A DNA stretch of 64,000 nt from Streptosporangium amethystogenes (GTDB lineage Bacteria; Actinomycetota; Actinomycetes; Streptosporangiales; Streptosporangiaceae). The position numbers and the translations under genes are program-made. Every line of letters starts with the position of its first letter. Within the stretch, counting starts at the first letter, position 1. The stretch covers positions 124,001 through 188,000 of the forward strand of contig NZ_JOEQ01000002.1 of NCBI RefSeq assembly GCF_000721075.1. Reading direction: 5' to 3'. Under the pieces are notes generated by a model, which saw only the letters and a list, made by a program, of their open reading frames with translations, ran no database searches and was not told the origin of the DNA. Of this stretch, positions 9,228 to 18,403 are shown in pieces.

Positions 9228-9847
9228 CTCTCACTCCCTCTCAGCGGTGGTGCCACCTGGGCCTTCGAAGCCCGTGCCCGCTGTAGATCGTCCATCGTGT
9301 CGCAATCGAACCACGGCTGCCCGGCGAGACGAAGCGTGACCGGGTCGAGCGGGGCCAGCAGCCCGTGCAGCGACCGCCCCTCGTAGCGGGCGAGCGCCCG
9401 CACCAGGCTCGCCGTATGCCAGACCCCGGCGAGCCACTGCTCGCGGCCACCGTCGTCGACGAGCACCGCTCCCGCCCGCGCCCCCTCCGTGTACGCCATC
9501 GTCCCCGTTCCCGCGCCTGCCGCGTCCAGCAGCGCGGACACGTGCTCGGCGGTCAGGAACGGAAGGTCGGCGGCGAGCAGCGCCACCCACGGCGCGGTCA
9601 CCTCGGCCAGCCCCGCCCGCAGCGCCGGAACGGGGCCGCCTCCGGGTGGATCCTCACGGCGGAAGATCGCGTGTGGCAGCCCGGGGCGGGGCGGCCCGAC
9701 GACGACCAGCCTGCCGGCGCCGGGTACGGCAGCGGCCACCGACTCGACCAGCGGGCGGCCCGAGACGTGCAGGGCGGGCTTGTCCCGGCCGCCGAGCCGT
9801 CTCGCGAGACCGCCCGCCAGGACGCAGGCGTCGTGGCGGGCGATCAT
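9224..9847 (-). CDS. mobA: molybdenum cofactor guanylyltransferase (MobA-like)
   Basis: A 207-residue nucleotidyltransferase. The N-terminal signature VLAGGLARRLGGRDKPAL contains the GTP-binding loop and the conserved Lys; the metal-binding Asp is in LLAADLPFL. It attaches GMP to molybdopterin to give the bis-MGD-type cofactor. Other MobA-like NTP transferases are possible, but the overlap with moaA (4 bp) and DUF6457 (4 bp) supports the assignment. Confidence 0.85.
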   Translation of the reverse strand: MIARHDACVLAGGLARRLGGRDKPALHVSGRPLVESVAAAVPGAGRLVVVGPPRPGLPHAIFRREDPPGGGPVPALRAGLAEVTAPWVALLAADLPFLTAEHVSALLDAAGAGTGTMAYTEGARAGAVLVDDGGREQWLAGVWHTASLVRALARYEGRSLHGLLAPLDPVTLRLAGQPWFDCDTMDDLQRARASKAQVAPPLRGSES

Positions 9848-10833
9848 CCGCCGATGGCGGACATCGGGCGGGACGGCTGCAGGAAGGTCGGGTCATCGAT
9901 GCCGTGACCTGCCTTCTTGATCCGGACCGCGGACCGCCAACGCTCGACGATCTCGTCGTCGCTCGCCCCCGAGCGCATCGCGCTCCTCAGGTCGGACTCG
10001 TCGGTGGCGAACAGGCAGTTGCGGATCTGGCCGTCGGCGGTGAGCCGCACCCGGTCGCACGCACCGCAGAACGGGCGGGTGACCGAGCCGATGACGCCGA
10101 CCCTGGCCGGGCCCCCCTCGACGAGGAACAGTTCCGCAGGAGCGCTACCGCGTTCCACCGGATCGGCGTCGGTCAGGTCGAAGGCGGCCTGGAGCCGGGC
10201 GAGGATCTCGTCAGCTGTGATCATGTTCTCCCGGCGCCAGCCGTGCTGGGCGTCCAGCGGCATCTGCTCGATGAACCGCAGCTCGTACTCCCGTTCCAGG
10301 CAGTAGCGCAGCAACGGCACGGCCTCGTGGTCGTTGATCCCGCGCATCAGCACGGTGTTGACCTTGACGGGGCGCAGGCCGGAGGCGTGCGCCGCCTCCA
10401 GGCCCGCAAGAACGTCGGCCAGCCGGTCACGGTGGGCGAGTTTCTTGAAGGTCTCGCGGTCGAGGGTGTCGAGGGAGACGTTGACCCGGTGCAGGCCGGC
10501 GACGGCCAGGGAGCCGGCCATCCGGCTCAGCCCGATCCCGTTGGTGGTCAGCGAGACCTGCGGGGTGGGGACGAGCGCGGTGGTGCGGGTCACGATGTCG
10601 ACCAGTTCGCGGCGGAGCAGGGGCTCGCCCCCGGTGTAGCGGACCTCGGTGATGCCCAGCCGCTCCACCCCGATGGTGACCAACCGGACGATCTCGTCGG
10701 CGGTCAGCAGTTCGGGGTTGGGTAACCATTCCAGGCCCTCGGGCGGCATGCAGTAAGAACAGCGCAGGTTACAGCGGTCCGTGAGGGACACCCGCAGATC
10801 GGTCGCCACACGGCCGAATGAATCCTGCAACAC
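9844..10833 (-). CDS. moaA: GTP 3',8-cyclase MoaA
   Basis: A 329-residue radical SAM enzyme that performs the first step of molybdopterin synthesis. The SAM cluster motif CNLRCSYC lies near residues 22-29 and the second 4Fe-4S cluster is formed by CGACDRVRLTADGQIRNC. The C-terminus ends in Gly-Gly, as needed for catalysis in MoaA. It is the first gene of the moaA-mobA-DUF6457 operon; the genes overlap by 4 bp each. Confidence 0.97.
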   Translation of the reverse strand: MLQDSFGRVATDLRVSLTDRCNLRCSYCMPPEGLEWLPNPELLTADEIVRLVTIGVERLGITEVRYTGGEPLLRRELVDIVTRTTALVPTPQVSLTTNGIGLSRMAGSLAVAGLHRVNVSLDTLDRETFKKLAHRDRLADVLAGLEAAHASGLRPVKVNTVLMRGINDHEAVPLLRYCLEREYELRFIEQMPLDAQHGWRRENMITADEILARLQAAFDLTDADPVERGSAPAELFLVEGGPARVGVIGSVTRPFCGACDRVRLTADGQIRNCLFATDESDLRSAMRSGASDDEIVERWRSAVRIKKAGHGIDDPTFLQPSRPMSAIGG

Positions 10834-11050
10834 GGGGCGCCACCTCCCAGTCGGTCACCTATCGAGCAGGGGGCCAGCCTATGGCCAGCCCCCTACCCAG
10901 CCCCAAACGGGCCTCGACCACTCCAACATCACCACGAGATGGTTGATTCCTTGAGGTATTGCTTGGTCTGTCCGGACGATCCGGTCCCTGAGGTCCCCGC
11001 GTCCTCACGTCCCTCGAAAACGGCGCACGCCCTGGTCGCGGACCGATCGC

Positions 11051-12244
11051 TCAGCCCTTGATGCAGACCAGCTGCCGCAGGTGCGCGACCACCTCGACCA
11101 GGTCGGTCTGCGCGGCCATGACCGACTGGATGTCCTTGTACGCGCCGGGGATCTCGTCGATCACCCCGGTGTCCTTGCGGCACTCGACGCCGGCGGTCTG
11201 CGCCTTGAAGTCCGCCAGGGTGAAGGTCTTCTTCGCCTTGTTCCGGCTCATCCGGCGACCCGCGCCGTGCGAGGCCGAGTTGAACGCGGCGGGGTTCCCC
11301 AGGCCCTTCACGATGTAGGTGCCGGTCGCCATCGAGCCGGGAATGATGCCGAACTCACCGGATCCAGCGCGGATCGCACCCTTTCGGGTGACGAGCACGT
11401 CCACACCGTCGTAGCGCTCCTCCGCCACGTAGTTGTGGTGGCAGGAGATCGGCTGCTCGAAGGTGATGCCCGCCAGGTGGCGCCGGAGCACGTCGCAGAC
11501 CAGGGCCATCATGACCGTCCGGTTGCGCCGCGCGTAGTCCTGCGCCCAGAACAGATCGCGCCGGTAGGCGTCCATCTGCGGGGTGCCCCCGACGAACACC
11601 GCCAGGTTGCGGTCCGGCAGGTCCTGGTTGTGCGGCAGGTCCTGGGCCTGTCCGATGTGGTGCTCGGCCAGCTCCTTGCCGATGTTGCGCGACCCGGAGT
11701 GCAGCACCACCCAGACCACGCCCTCGTCGTCGGCGCAGACCTCCAGGAAGTGGTTCCCCCCACCCAGGGTGCCCATCTGCACCTCGGCCCGCTCCCTCCT
11801 CTGGTGTACCGCCGGGGCCAGCGTGTCGAAGTCCTTCCAGAAGCCCGCCCAGTCGGCGGCCTTGAACCCCTGCAGCCTGGTCGGGTCGACCGGCCGCTTG
11901 TGGTGCCCGAAGCCGACCGGCACCGCCTGCTCCAGCTTCGAACGCAGGTAGGCCAGATTGTCGGGAAGGCTCTCCACCCGGTAGGAGGTCCGCACCGCGG
12001 TCATCCCGCAGCCGATGTCGACCCCGACCGCCGCGGGCGAGACCGCGTCACGCATCGCGATAACCGACCCCACCGTCGCGCCCATCCCGTGATGCACGTC
12101 CGGCATCACCGCGACCCCCTGCACCCACGGCAGGTTCGCCACATTACGAAGCTGCTGCATCACGTTCGGCTCGACCTCGGCCGGGTCGGCCCACATGCGG
12201 ATCGGCGCACGCCCACCCATCACCTCGTTGTACGACATCTCCAC
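11051..12244 (-). CDS. rtcB: RNA-splicing ligase RtcB
   Basis: A 397-residue GTP/Mn-dependent RNA ligase that joins 2',3'-cyclic phosphate (or 3'-phosphate) ends to 5'-OH ends in RNA repair. Diagnostic blocks are GVDIGCGMTAVRT (metal-binding Cys), HSGSRNIGKELAEHH, ISCHHNYV, and the guanylylated-His region GSASHGAGRRMSR-like near the C-terminus. The start is GTG 12244 or ATG 12238; GGGAGGAGG lies upstream of both. The gene appears monocistronic, and no archease gene is adjacent. Confidence 0.96.
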   Translation of the reverse strand: MEMSYNEVMGGRAPIRMWADPAEVEPNVMQQLRNVANLPWVQGVAVMPDVHHGMGATVGSVIAMRDAVSPAAVGVDIGCGMTAVRTSYRVESLPDNLAYLRSKLEQAVPVGFGHHKRPVDPTRLQGFKAADWAGFWKDFDTLAPAVHQRRERAEVQMGTLGGGNHFLEVCADDEGVVWVVLHSGSRNIGKELAEHHIGQAQDLPHNQDLPDRNLAVFVGGTPQMDAYRRDLFWAQDYARRNRTVMMALVCDVLRRHLAGITFEQPISCHHNYVAEERYDGVDVLVTRKGAIRAGSGEFGIIPGSMATGTYIVKGLGNPAAFNSASHGAGRRMSRNKAKKTFTLADFKAQTAGVECRKDTGVIDEIPGAYKDIQSVMAAQTDLVEVVAHLRQLVCIKG

Positions 12245-12340
12245 ATCGCCTCCTCCCGGTCACATCCCGAACGAGATCAATAACGCCAGAACCCCCACCT
12301 CCCCGCAACTCAATAACCATACGAACAGGACCCCCGGAAG

Positions 12341-12356
12341 GGCTCCCCGGGGAGCC
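12341..12356. repeat. 16-bp perfect palindrome GGCTCCCC/GGGGAGCC
   Basis: Lies in the 215-bp gap between the end of the encapsulin operon (12460) and rtcB. It could act as a weak Rho-independent stem for the operon, but no T-run follows on the minus strand. The rest of the gap holds the rtcB promoter/ribosome site and no other recognisable feature. Confidence 0.35.
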
Positions 12357-12459
12357 GGGCGACACCCACCTCTCAGCCGGCGAGCCGGCCCGCCCCTGAG
12401 CCCTGATCCTCGAAAACGGCCGGGCGACGCCAAGGCGATCAGCCTCTGTGCCGGTGCGG

Positions 12460-13251
12460 TCAGGGGCCTCCCGGGGAACCCGGATTCAGAACCGCGTGTT
12501 CACCACCGTCGACGGGGCACTGGCCCGTGCCGGAGGCGCCGAAGGGTCGGCGGGTCAGGCTCCGGTGGACCATTTCGGTGAGGGTCACGATGTCGAAGAC
12601 CGGTATGCCGAGGTGTGCCTGGATCTGGTGGGCATAGGGCACCACGTCGGTGCATTCGATGACGAGCGCCCCCATGTCGGGGTTCTCCTTCGCCAGCTGT
12701 TCGACCTGGCCCAGCACTTCGCGGCCCAGGCGGTCGGCGTCGAGGTCCGGGCGCCGGGCTTCGAGCATGACCTCGCGGAACTCCGGCTGGTCCTCCAGGC
12801 CGACGACGCAGACCGGGACGTGCTCGGCGCCGACGGCCGCCAGGTGACGCCGGGTGAGGGAGGGCTTCTTGGCGACCAGCAGCCCGACCTTCTGATCCGA
12901 GCGGATCATGCGGTGCACCATGGGCAGTTGGATCAGGCTTGAGGCGTGCAGCGGGACGTTGACCGCGTCGGCCAGCTGCCTCTGGAAGATGACGAGAAAG
13001 CCGCAGGCACCGGTGATGGCGGCCGCGCCCCGCGCTTCGAGTTCCTGAGCGGCCTGGATGAACGGGTCGAGCAGGCGCGGGTCGGCCTGGGTCACCACGC
13101 GTTCGGCGGTCGCGCCGTCCACGACCCGGTAGATGACGGGGAAGTCGAAGGTGGCCCGGTTGCGGATGTGCCCCGGGACCTTGGTGAAGTTGGTGTCGCA
13201 GCACAGGACGCCGATCGCGACGTCGTGCTCCGTTTCCGCTCCGGTGGCCAT
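12460..13251 (-). CDS. Asp/Glu/hydantoin racemase-family protein
   Basis: A 263-residue protein with two-domain racemase architecture. One catalytic Cys is in ITGACGFLV (about residue 80-85) and the second in LVIECTDVVPYA (about residue 195-200); this paired-Cys layout is that of aspartate/glutamate and hydantoin racemases. The ATG at 13251 is chosen because GGGAGAGAACC precedes it; the frame is open further upstream, but that part is out of phase with family homology and high in Arg/Pro. It is last in the encapsulin operon. It could epimerise the substrate of the neighbouring FAD oxidase or a cluster intermediate; the substrate is inferred only. Confidence 0.85.
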   Translation of the reverse strand: MATGAETEHDVAIGVLCCDTNFTKVPGHIRNRATFDFPVIYRVVDGATAERVVTQADPRLLDPFIQAAQELEARGAAAITGACGFLVIFQRQLADAVNVPLHASSLIQLPMVHRMIRSDQKVGLLVAKKPSLTRRHLAAVGAEHVPVCVVGLEDQPEFREVMLEARRPDLDADRLGREVLGQVEQLAKENPDMGALVIECTDVVPYAHQIQAHLGIPVFDIVTLTEMVHRSLTRRPFGASGTGQCPVDGGEHAVLNPGSPGGP

Positions 13252-13364
13252 GGCGGTTCTCTCCCGTCGGGTGTTGCGGTCGTGTCGTCTGGCGGCGGGA
13301 TCCGGGCCGGTCACGGCGCGAGGTCCGGTGTCCCATCGCCGCAAGCGGGGGGGTGGGACGCCTC

Positions 13365-14693
13365 TCATCGCCCGGGACGCAGGCGGAGGCGGCGCGGGGG
13401 CCCGCCACCGTAGCGGCCGGGACTCAGCGGGGTGAGGTCCATCTCGGGTCGCTCTCCGGCGACGAGCTGTGCGATCAGCCTGCCGCTGACCGGTGCGAGC
13501 CCCATGCCGATGTGGCCGTGACCGCACGCGACGGAGAGGTTGCGGTAGGGGGCGGCACGCCCCAGGAAGGGGAGGCCGTCCGGGCTGCAGGGACGAAACC
13601 CACTCCAGGTTTCGAGAGTCTCGGTGCTCTCCATCTTCGGGAGGTACACCTGAACGGTTCGCAGGATGCCGTCCACCCGGCTGCGGGAGATCGCGGTGTC
13701 CATGCCTGACAGCTCCAGGGTTCCGCCGAAGCGGAGGCGGTCGCCGAGCGGTACGAGCGCGACCTTCCCCTCGCCCAGCAGGACCGGCAGCCGGGGCGCG
13801 TTGCCCGGTGCCTTGACCGTGACGGAGTAGCCCTTGGCGGGCTGGAGCCTGAGCCCGATGTCCAGCCCGCGAGCGCATTCCGCCGACCAGGTCCCGGCGG
13901 CGATGACCGTCTCGCGAGGGCTGAAGTCCCCGTGAACCGTCCTGACCCGCTTGACCTCGGCTCCCGCGACCTCGAAACCGACGACCCCGGTGTGCTCGTG
14001 GATCTCCACGCCCATGTCGCCGAGCGTCCGGGCGAGTCCGGTGACGAAGTCGGGGACACGCAGGTAGGCACCCTCCTCGTTGTACAGGGCGCCGTGGATG
14101 TCGAACTCGGCGTCCGGTTCGAGCGCGCGCAGCTCCCCCGGGCCGAGGACGCGCAGCGGCACGCCGCTCGCGACCGTTCCCGGCACCGCCCGGCAGGCCT
14201 TCTCGAATCCCTGCCGTGTCCGGTACGCGAGCAGCATCCCCTGGGCTGTGAAGGTGGAGGCCAGGCCATCCGACGCGCAGAGCTCACGGAGGATCCCGAG
14301 GCTCCGCTTCTTCATGTCGACCAGTACCTGGAAACCGGCCTTCGCGTCGCGCTCGTTGCAGGCACGGCGAAAGTGCCAGAGCCACGACAACAGCTCGGGG
14401 TCCGGGCGCGGTCTGATGTAGAAGGGACTTTCCGGGTTCAGCAGCCAGCGCAGTCCCTGGGCCATCACGCCGGGCTCGGCGAGGGGAAGCGCGCCCTGCG
14501 TGCCGACGAAGCCGGTGTTTCCATACGAACAGGACTGGAGGCCGCCGACCGGCCCCCGTTCCACGACGGTCACGCTGTTGCCTGCGCGGCGCAGGTAGTA
14601 GGCGCAGAACAGGCCGACGACGCCGCCGCCGATGACGAGGACGTCAGGGTCGTACCGGAGGGGGGCCGGGTTCGGGGAGGGCATCGTCGGCAT
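13365..14693 (-). CDS. FAD-dependent D-amino-acid dehydrogenase-like oxidoreductase (DadA type)
   Basis: A 442-residue DAO-superfamily flavoenzyme. The ADP-binding motif VLVIGGGVVGLFCAYYLRRAG lies at about residues 18-38, followed by VVERG. A second FAD contact appears in VIAAGTWS, and the C-terminal block SVACGHGHIGMGLAPVSG is typical of DadA/glycine-oxidase proteins. It probably oxidises an amino acid or secondary amine in the cytoplasm. It lies 37 bp downstream of the shell gene and 113 bp upstream of the racemase. Pairing of a racemase-like and a D-amino-acid-oxidase-like enzyme suggests an amino-acid-derived product. Confidence 0.88.
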   Translation of the reverse strand: MPTMPSPNPAPLRYDPDVLVIGGGVVGLFCAYYLRRAGNSVTVVERGPVGGLQSCSYGNTGFVGTQGALPLAEPGVMAQGLRWLLNPESPFYIRPRPDPELLSWLWHFRRACNERDAKAGFQVLVDMKKRSLGILRELCASDGLASTFTAQGMLLAYRTRQGFEKACRAVPGTVASGVPLRVLGPGELRALEPDAEFDIHGALYNEEGAYLRVPDFVTGLARTLGDMGVEIHEHTGVVGFEVAGAEVKRVRTVHGDFSPRETVIAAGTWSAECARGLDIGLRLQPAKGYSVTVKAPGNAPRLPVLLGEGKVALVPLGDRLRFGGTLELSGMDTAISRSRVDGILRTVQVYLPKMESTETLETWSGFRPCSPDGLPFLGRAAPYRNLSVACGHGHIGMGLAPVSGRLIAQLVAGERPEMDLTPLSPGRYGGGPPRRLRLRPGR

Positions 14694-14730
14694 CTGCTGT
14701 CCTTTACGGCGACACGATCACGGGGCGCGA

Positions 14731-15606
14731 CTACAGGGTCACGATGAAGAAGTTGGTCAGCAGGTTGATCACGACCCGCTCGTAGATCTCGGCCATCAGC
14801 GCGATGCCGGGCTCGGCGAAGGTTCCCGGGGGCGGCTCGGCGAAGCGGATCACCGAGCGTCCCGCGTCGAACAGTTGGGCGCCGTGCCCGAAGTCGCCGA
14901 CGATGGCGGTTCCCGGATCGACCAGGCGCGTCCGCACGATGAAGACGCCGTTCTGCTCCAGATCGTCCATCAGGCGGCCCTGCCCCATGAACCTGTAGTA
15001 GTCGACGGGATTGATGATGAGGCCGTCGGCGGTGCCTCCCATCTGCTCCGCCTCGTTGCACGCCGCGAGGATCGTCGAGCCGAACGGTCCCTTCGAGGTC
15101 ATGCGGATGACCCCCGGGATGTTCAGCAACCCGCCCCTGCCTCGGATGATCGTGTGGTTCTCGGCCGTGCCGAGACGGACGATCAGCCGGTAGTTGATGA
15201 ACGACTCGAAGGTCTCGGGGTCCTCCCACAGGTCCGGCGGAACCTGCACCCACGCGGTGGTGGGATAGAGCTCGGGGATCGGCGACCGGTGGAAGCGGTT
15301 GGCCGCCTCGCGTCTCAGGTCGGCCTCGGTGACCTGAGGGTCGCCGGGAAGGGGCGGGCTCTCGTGCCAGTAGAACCGCCGGGGGTCCCTGGAGAGGTCG
15401 ACGACCTTGAGCATGTTGCGCGCCGGGTAGCGCGGTTTGCGCCGCGAACTCGTCAGCGAGTCGGTGATCGTCACGTCGTACTCCACCGAGGCTTCGAGTC
15501 CCTTGGCGGCACAGGCCTCGACGAACAGCCGGCCCGGCGACATCTGCTTCTTCCGCTCGGCGACGACTTCCGCCATCGTCGACTTCATGCCTTCTGTGCG
15601 CTGCAT
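14731..15606 (-). CDS. HK97-fold encapsulin-like shell protein (Family 3 type)
   Basis: A 291-residue protein whose second half reads as an HK97 capsid: GRGGLLNIPGV at 156-166, LIINPVDYYRF at 196-206, and the A-domain strand/turn GTAIVGDFGHGAQLF at 232-246 followed by RSVIRF. A hydrophobic helix/strand pair to the C-terminus (IYERVVINLLTNFFIVTL) forms the typical closing element. The N-terminal 30 residues are basic and helical. The ATG is preceded by GCGAGGAAG. It sits in the middle of an eight-gene biosynthetic operon, with no portal, terminase, protease or tail gene nearby. Known encapsulins of the biosynthetic Family 3 class occur in such clusters. Alternative: a domesticated phage capsid gene of other use. 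The fold is fairly sure; the compartment role is inferred. Confidence 0.78.
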   Translation of the reverse strand: MQRTEGMKSTMAEVVAERKKQMSPGRLFVEACAAKGLEASVEYDVTITDSLTSSRRKPRYPARNMLKVVDLSRDPRRFYWHESPPLPGDPQVTEADLRREAANRFHRSPIPELYPTTAWVQVPPDLWEDPETFESFINYRLIVRLGTAENHTIIRGRGGLLNIPGVIRMTSKGPFGSTILAACNEAEQMGGTADGLIINPVDYYRFMGQGRLMDDLEQNGVFIVRTRLVDPGTAIVGDFGHGAQLFDAGRSVIRFAEPPPGTFAEPGIALMAEIYERVVINLLTNFFIVTL

Positions 15607-15633
15607 GGCTTCCTCGCTACTGGTGGTTCGGCG

Positions 15634-16488
15634 CTAGGGCGTGGCGTTGCCGGGCTTGCGGGTGACGAACATCCCCCAGCCGAACTCGCCGTCGTCGATG
15701 GCGATCTGGATCTCCGCGCAGGACTCGGAGAAGGCCAGCATCCAGTCGCGCGCCGAGGCGTCCGGCGTCGCCTCTGCGCGCTCGCGGGCGATCCTGCCCA
15801 GCACGCGGTAGGTCTGCCGGATGTGGCTCTCCAGGTTGCGGGCGAGGAGGATCTCGAATCCGGCCTCTTCCAGAGCGGCCTGGTAGCCGACGAAGGAGTA
15901 GCCGCCGTTCCATCTCACCCGGTCGTAGACGTGCCTGCGGGCGCGCTCGCCGATCTCCTTCTTGGGCTGGAGGAAGTCGGAGAAGGCGAAGACGCCTCCG
16001 GGCCGCAGGACGCGGTGGATTTCGAGGTGACTGCGCGGCTTATCCGGTACGAGGCAGAGCGCGTCCTGGCTGACGACGTGACTGAAGGTGCCGGTCTCGT
16101 ACGGCATCCGGGTGACCGAGCCCTGGCGGAACTCGATGTCGAGCCCGTTCTCGGCGGTCAGGGCCTCTCGCGCGAACCTGACGCGCTCGGCGCTCAGGTC
16201 GAGTCCCCCGCAGCGGCAGCCGAACCGCCTGGCGAGGTGGATCGGGAAGTTGCCGCAGCCGCAGCCGACGTCGAGCACGAACGACGAACCGTCGATTCCG
16301 GCGTCCGCCGCCAGGATGTCGGACGTCCGCTCGGCGGCGGCACGGTAGTCGTCGTCGGCGTCGTCCGCGAAGTAGCCGGTGTGCAGGACTCCGTCACCGT
16401 CCCAGAAGCTCAGGTAGGTCTGAAGGGTCTGGTCGAAGAAGTCACTGACGTCCCTCTCGGTGTAGGCCTGGCCGGTCGTTGACATCAC
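15634..16488 (-). CDS. class I SAM-dependent methyltransferase
   Basis: A 284-residue methyltransferase. SAM motif I is VLDVGCGCGNFPIHLARRFG (about residues 71-90), the acidic ribose contact is GLDLSAER, and the post-motif block VLRPGGVFAFSDF is clear. The N-terminal YTERDVSDFFD...TYLSFW resembles sarcosine/dimethylglycine and tocopherol-type methyltransferases, so an N- or C-methylation of a small substrate is plausible. It lies between the SDR (34 bp) and the shell gene (27 bp) and is presumably a tailoring enzyme of the cluster. Confidence 0.88.
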   Translation of the reverse strand: MMSTTGQAYTERDVSDFFDQTLQTYLSFWDGDGVLHTGYFADDADDDYRAAAERTSDILAADAGIDGSSFVLDVGCGCGNFPIHLARRFGCRCGGLDLSAERVRFAREALTAENGLDIEFRQGSVTRMPYETGTFSHVVSQDALCLVPDKPRSHLEIHRVLRPGGVFAFSDFLQPKKEIGERARRHVYDRVRWNGGYSFVGYQAALEEAGFEILLARNLESHIRQTYRVLGRIARERAEATPDASARDWMLAFSESCAEIQIAIDDGEFGWGMFVTRKPGNATP

Positions 16489-16522
16489 GGGGTCCTTCCT
16501 TCGGTGGAGATGACCTGGGTCG

Positions 16523-17350
16523 TCATGTGTAGGTGTCCTGGCGCGCGGACGTGAGGTGCGCCGGCTCCGGCCCCACCACGCTGGCGCCGCCGTCGATCAG
16601 GTGGAGCGCGCCGGTGACGAACGAGGCCCGCTCTCCGGCGAGGAAGGCCGCGACGGCGGCGAACTCGGCCGGGTCCCCGACGCGGCCCAGGGCGTTGTGC
16701 CGGCCCATGGCACGCAGCCGGGCTTCGACGTCGCCGTCCTCGGCCAGCTTCGCCGCCGCCCGCTCCACCGGTGGGGTACGGGTCGTACCGGGTGCCAGCA
16801 CGTTGACGGTGATGCCGTCGCGGCCGACTTCGGAGGCGAGGGACTGGGCGAAGCGCACGATGGCGGCGCGGGTCACCCCGGAGAGCGCCAGCTGGGCTAT
16901 GGGGACGCTCGCCGTCTCCGAGGCCACGAAGAGCAACCGGCCCCACTGGGCGGCCTTCAGGTGCGGCAGCGCCGCGAGGGCCAGGGTCAGCGCCGGGGAG
17001 AGCACCTTGTCGATGGCCGCCTGGTAATCGGCCTGCTCGAACTGCGAGGCGGTGCCGATCGGCGGGCTGCCGCCGCCGACGAGCACGATGTGCAGGACGC
17101 CGAAGTCGGCGGCGACCTCGTCGACCCAGCGACGCGCCGCCTCCCCGTCCGTGATGTCGACGCTCGTGGCGTGGATCCGGCCACGTGCCACCTCCTTGAG
17201 GCCGCGTTCGGCCTCCGCGAGCCGGTCGCGGTCGCGTGCGCCGATCGCGACATGCGCGCCCTCCCTGGCCAGCTCCATGGCGGTGGCGAGGCCGAGGCCG
17301 CTGGATCCGCCAGCGACGAGCGCGACCTTGTTCTCAAGCCCCAGTTCCAA
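16523..17350 (-). CDS. atypical short-chain dehydrogenase/reductase-like protein
   Basis: A 275-residue SDR. The Rossmann motif GGSSGLGLATA lies at about residues 14-24 and the C-terminal FVTGALHLIDGGASV is canonical. At the position of Y-x3-K, however, it reads PIAQLALSGVTRAAIV, with no Tyr or Lys; this matches the BKR-like SDR subgroup that lacks the catalytic tetrad. The nucleotide loop after beta-strand 4 (LVGGGSPP) replaces NNAG. The C-terminus has a hydrophilic 20-residue tail after the conserved end. It follows the sulfotransferase by 42 bp. It may be a non-classical reductase, a binding protein or an enzyme with a different acid/base. Confidence 0.85.
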   Translation of the reverse strand: MELGLENKVALVAGGSSGLGLATAMELAREGAHVAIGARDRDRLAEAERGLKEVARGRIHATSVDITDGEAARRWVDEVAADFGVLHIVLVGGGSPPIGTASQFEQADYQAAIDKVLSPALTLALAALPHLKAAQWGRLLFVASETASVPIAQLALSGVTRAAIVRFAQSLASEVGRDGITVNVLAPGTTRTPPVERAAAKLAEDGDVEARLRAMGRHNALGRVGDPAEFAAVAAFLAGERASFVTGALHLIDGGASVVGPEPAHLTSARQDTYT

Positions 17351-17392
17351 ACGTCCTCCTCCTTGCCGTGCGGGCTGTTCGGCATCCGGCCC

Positions 17393-18403
17393 CTAGCGCT
17401 CCCCGGTCGCCCGCGGCGGCGCGGTGCCGGCCCGTCGTGAACCGGTGGGAGGCGTGCCGCCGTAGCGGTAGCCATAGCGCCGGAACAGCGGCCATGACAG
17501 CGTCGCCGCGGCCAGCCTGGCGGGCAGCGGCAGATCGGTCCGCCAGGAGTCGTCCCGGTCCCGGATGATGGTGGTGCCGGTGTGGAAACGATCGGGATTG
17601 CCGGTGACCGTGTGGTTGGTACGGAGCTCGATCGTCCGGCCCCGCATCGGATTGGCGACCGGGTCCTCGCCGCAGAGCCGCAGCAGCGCGTCGACCGTTC
17701 CCACCGGATCGGCGATGAACTCCTCGTAGCGCAGGAACATCGATCGGTCCCGATGGCGGCGGACGATCGCCTGCGAGGCCACGTTGAAACCGTGCCAGTA
17801 GGCGGTGCTCTTCCTGGACGACATGACGTAGCAGTACTGCTTCTCCCGGCTCCACGACTGGGCGACCGCCCTGGGGTCGCGTACGAGATGGACGTAGTAC
17901 GGCGTCACCCCGTCGAGGTGCGGCAGCAGGGCCGCCTCGCCGGGGATCTTGGTGGTGTCCACGAGGACGCGGGCGCCGGTCAGCTCGCCGACGGCGTGGT
18001 AGGTCCGCGTCATCAGGGCGGCGTGCTCGCGGATCTCCTCGGAGTGCAGCCCGCGGTCGAGCACCCGCCAGGTGTGCCTCGTCCGCACACAGGCCAGCTG
18101 GCGGCGGATGACGGTGTCCGCGTGGGCCTGCGCGGAGACCCCGGCCGGCCGCCCGAGCGGGAGGATCCTCGACCAGATGTGGCATTCGGTCAGCGGCCTG
18201 CCGCAGCCGCACGAGCTGTTCGCTCCCCTGCCCGCCGCGTTCTTCCACAGGAAGTGCAGTTCCCCGACGTGGAAGACCTCTGGGACCTCGTTGAGGATGT
18301 TGCCGATGATGGTGCTGCCGTTGCGGCACCATCCGGTGATGCAGAGGATCTTGAGAGATGTCTTCGAGAGGTTCGATCCGTTGATGACGTGCTCCTGACT
18401 CAA
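17393..18403 (-). CDS. sulfotransferase
   Basis: A 336-residue PAPS-dependent sulfotransferase. The 5'-phosphosulfate loop is CITGWCRNGSTIIGNIL near residues 19-35 and the 3'-phosphate loop VHLVRDPRAVAQSW lies further on. A Cys-rich CGCGRPLTECHIW segment follows the first loop, as in bacterial sulfotransferases of this branch. No ATG or GTG precedes the homology; TTG at 18403 overlaps the MFS stop (TTGA). An AGGAG 6 bp before an ATC codon at about 18386 is a second possible initiation site. It is presumably a tailoring enzyme that sulfates a cluster product, which would then be exported by the neighbouring MFS pump. Confidence 0.87.
   Translation of the reverse strand: MSQEHVINGSNLSKTSLKILCITGWCRNGSTIIGNILNEVPEVFHVGELHFLWKNAAGRGANSSCGCGRPLTECHIWSRILPLGRPAGVSAQAHADTVIRRQLACVRTRHTWRVLDRGLHSEEIREHAALMTRTYHAVGELTGARVLVDTTKIPGEAALLPHLDGVTPYYVHLVRDPRAVAQSWSREKQYCYVMSSRKSTAYWHGFNVASQAIVRRHRDRSMFLRYEEFIADPVGTVDALLRLCGEDPVANPMRGRTIELRTNHTVTGNPDRFHTGTTIIRDRDDSWRTDLPLPARLAAATLSWPLFRRYGYRYGGTPPTGSRRAGTAPPRATGER

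Noticed and set aside
10834..11050. Riboswitch or small gene between moaA and rtcB
   Set aside because: Looked for a molybdenum-cofactor-type aptamer and small ORFs with ribosome sites; only GC-rich imperfect stems were seen, and the apparent ORF at 10929-11183 is a shadow of rtcB.
14632..16482. 616-codon plus-strand frame opposite the shell and methyltransferase genes
   Set aside because: Runs antisense through three genes with clear homology; composition typical of third-position bias, no motif.
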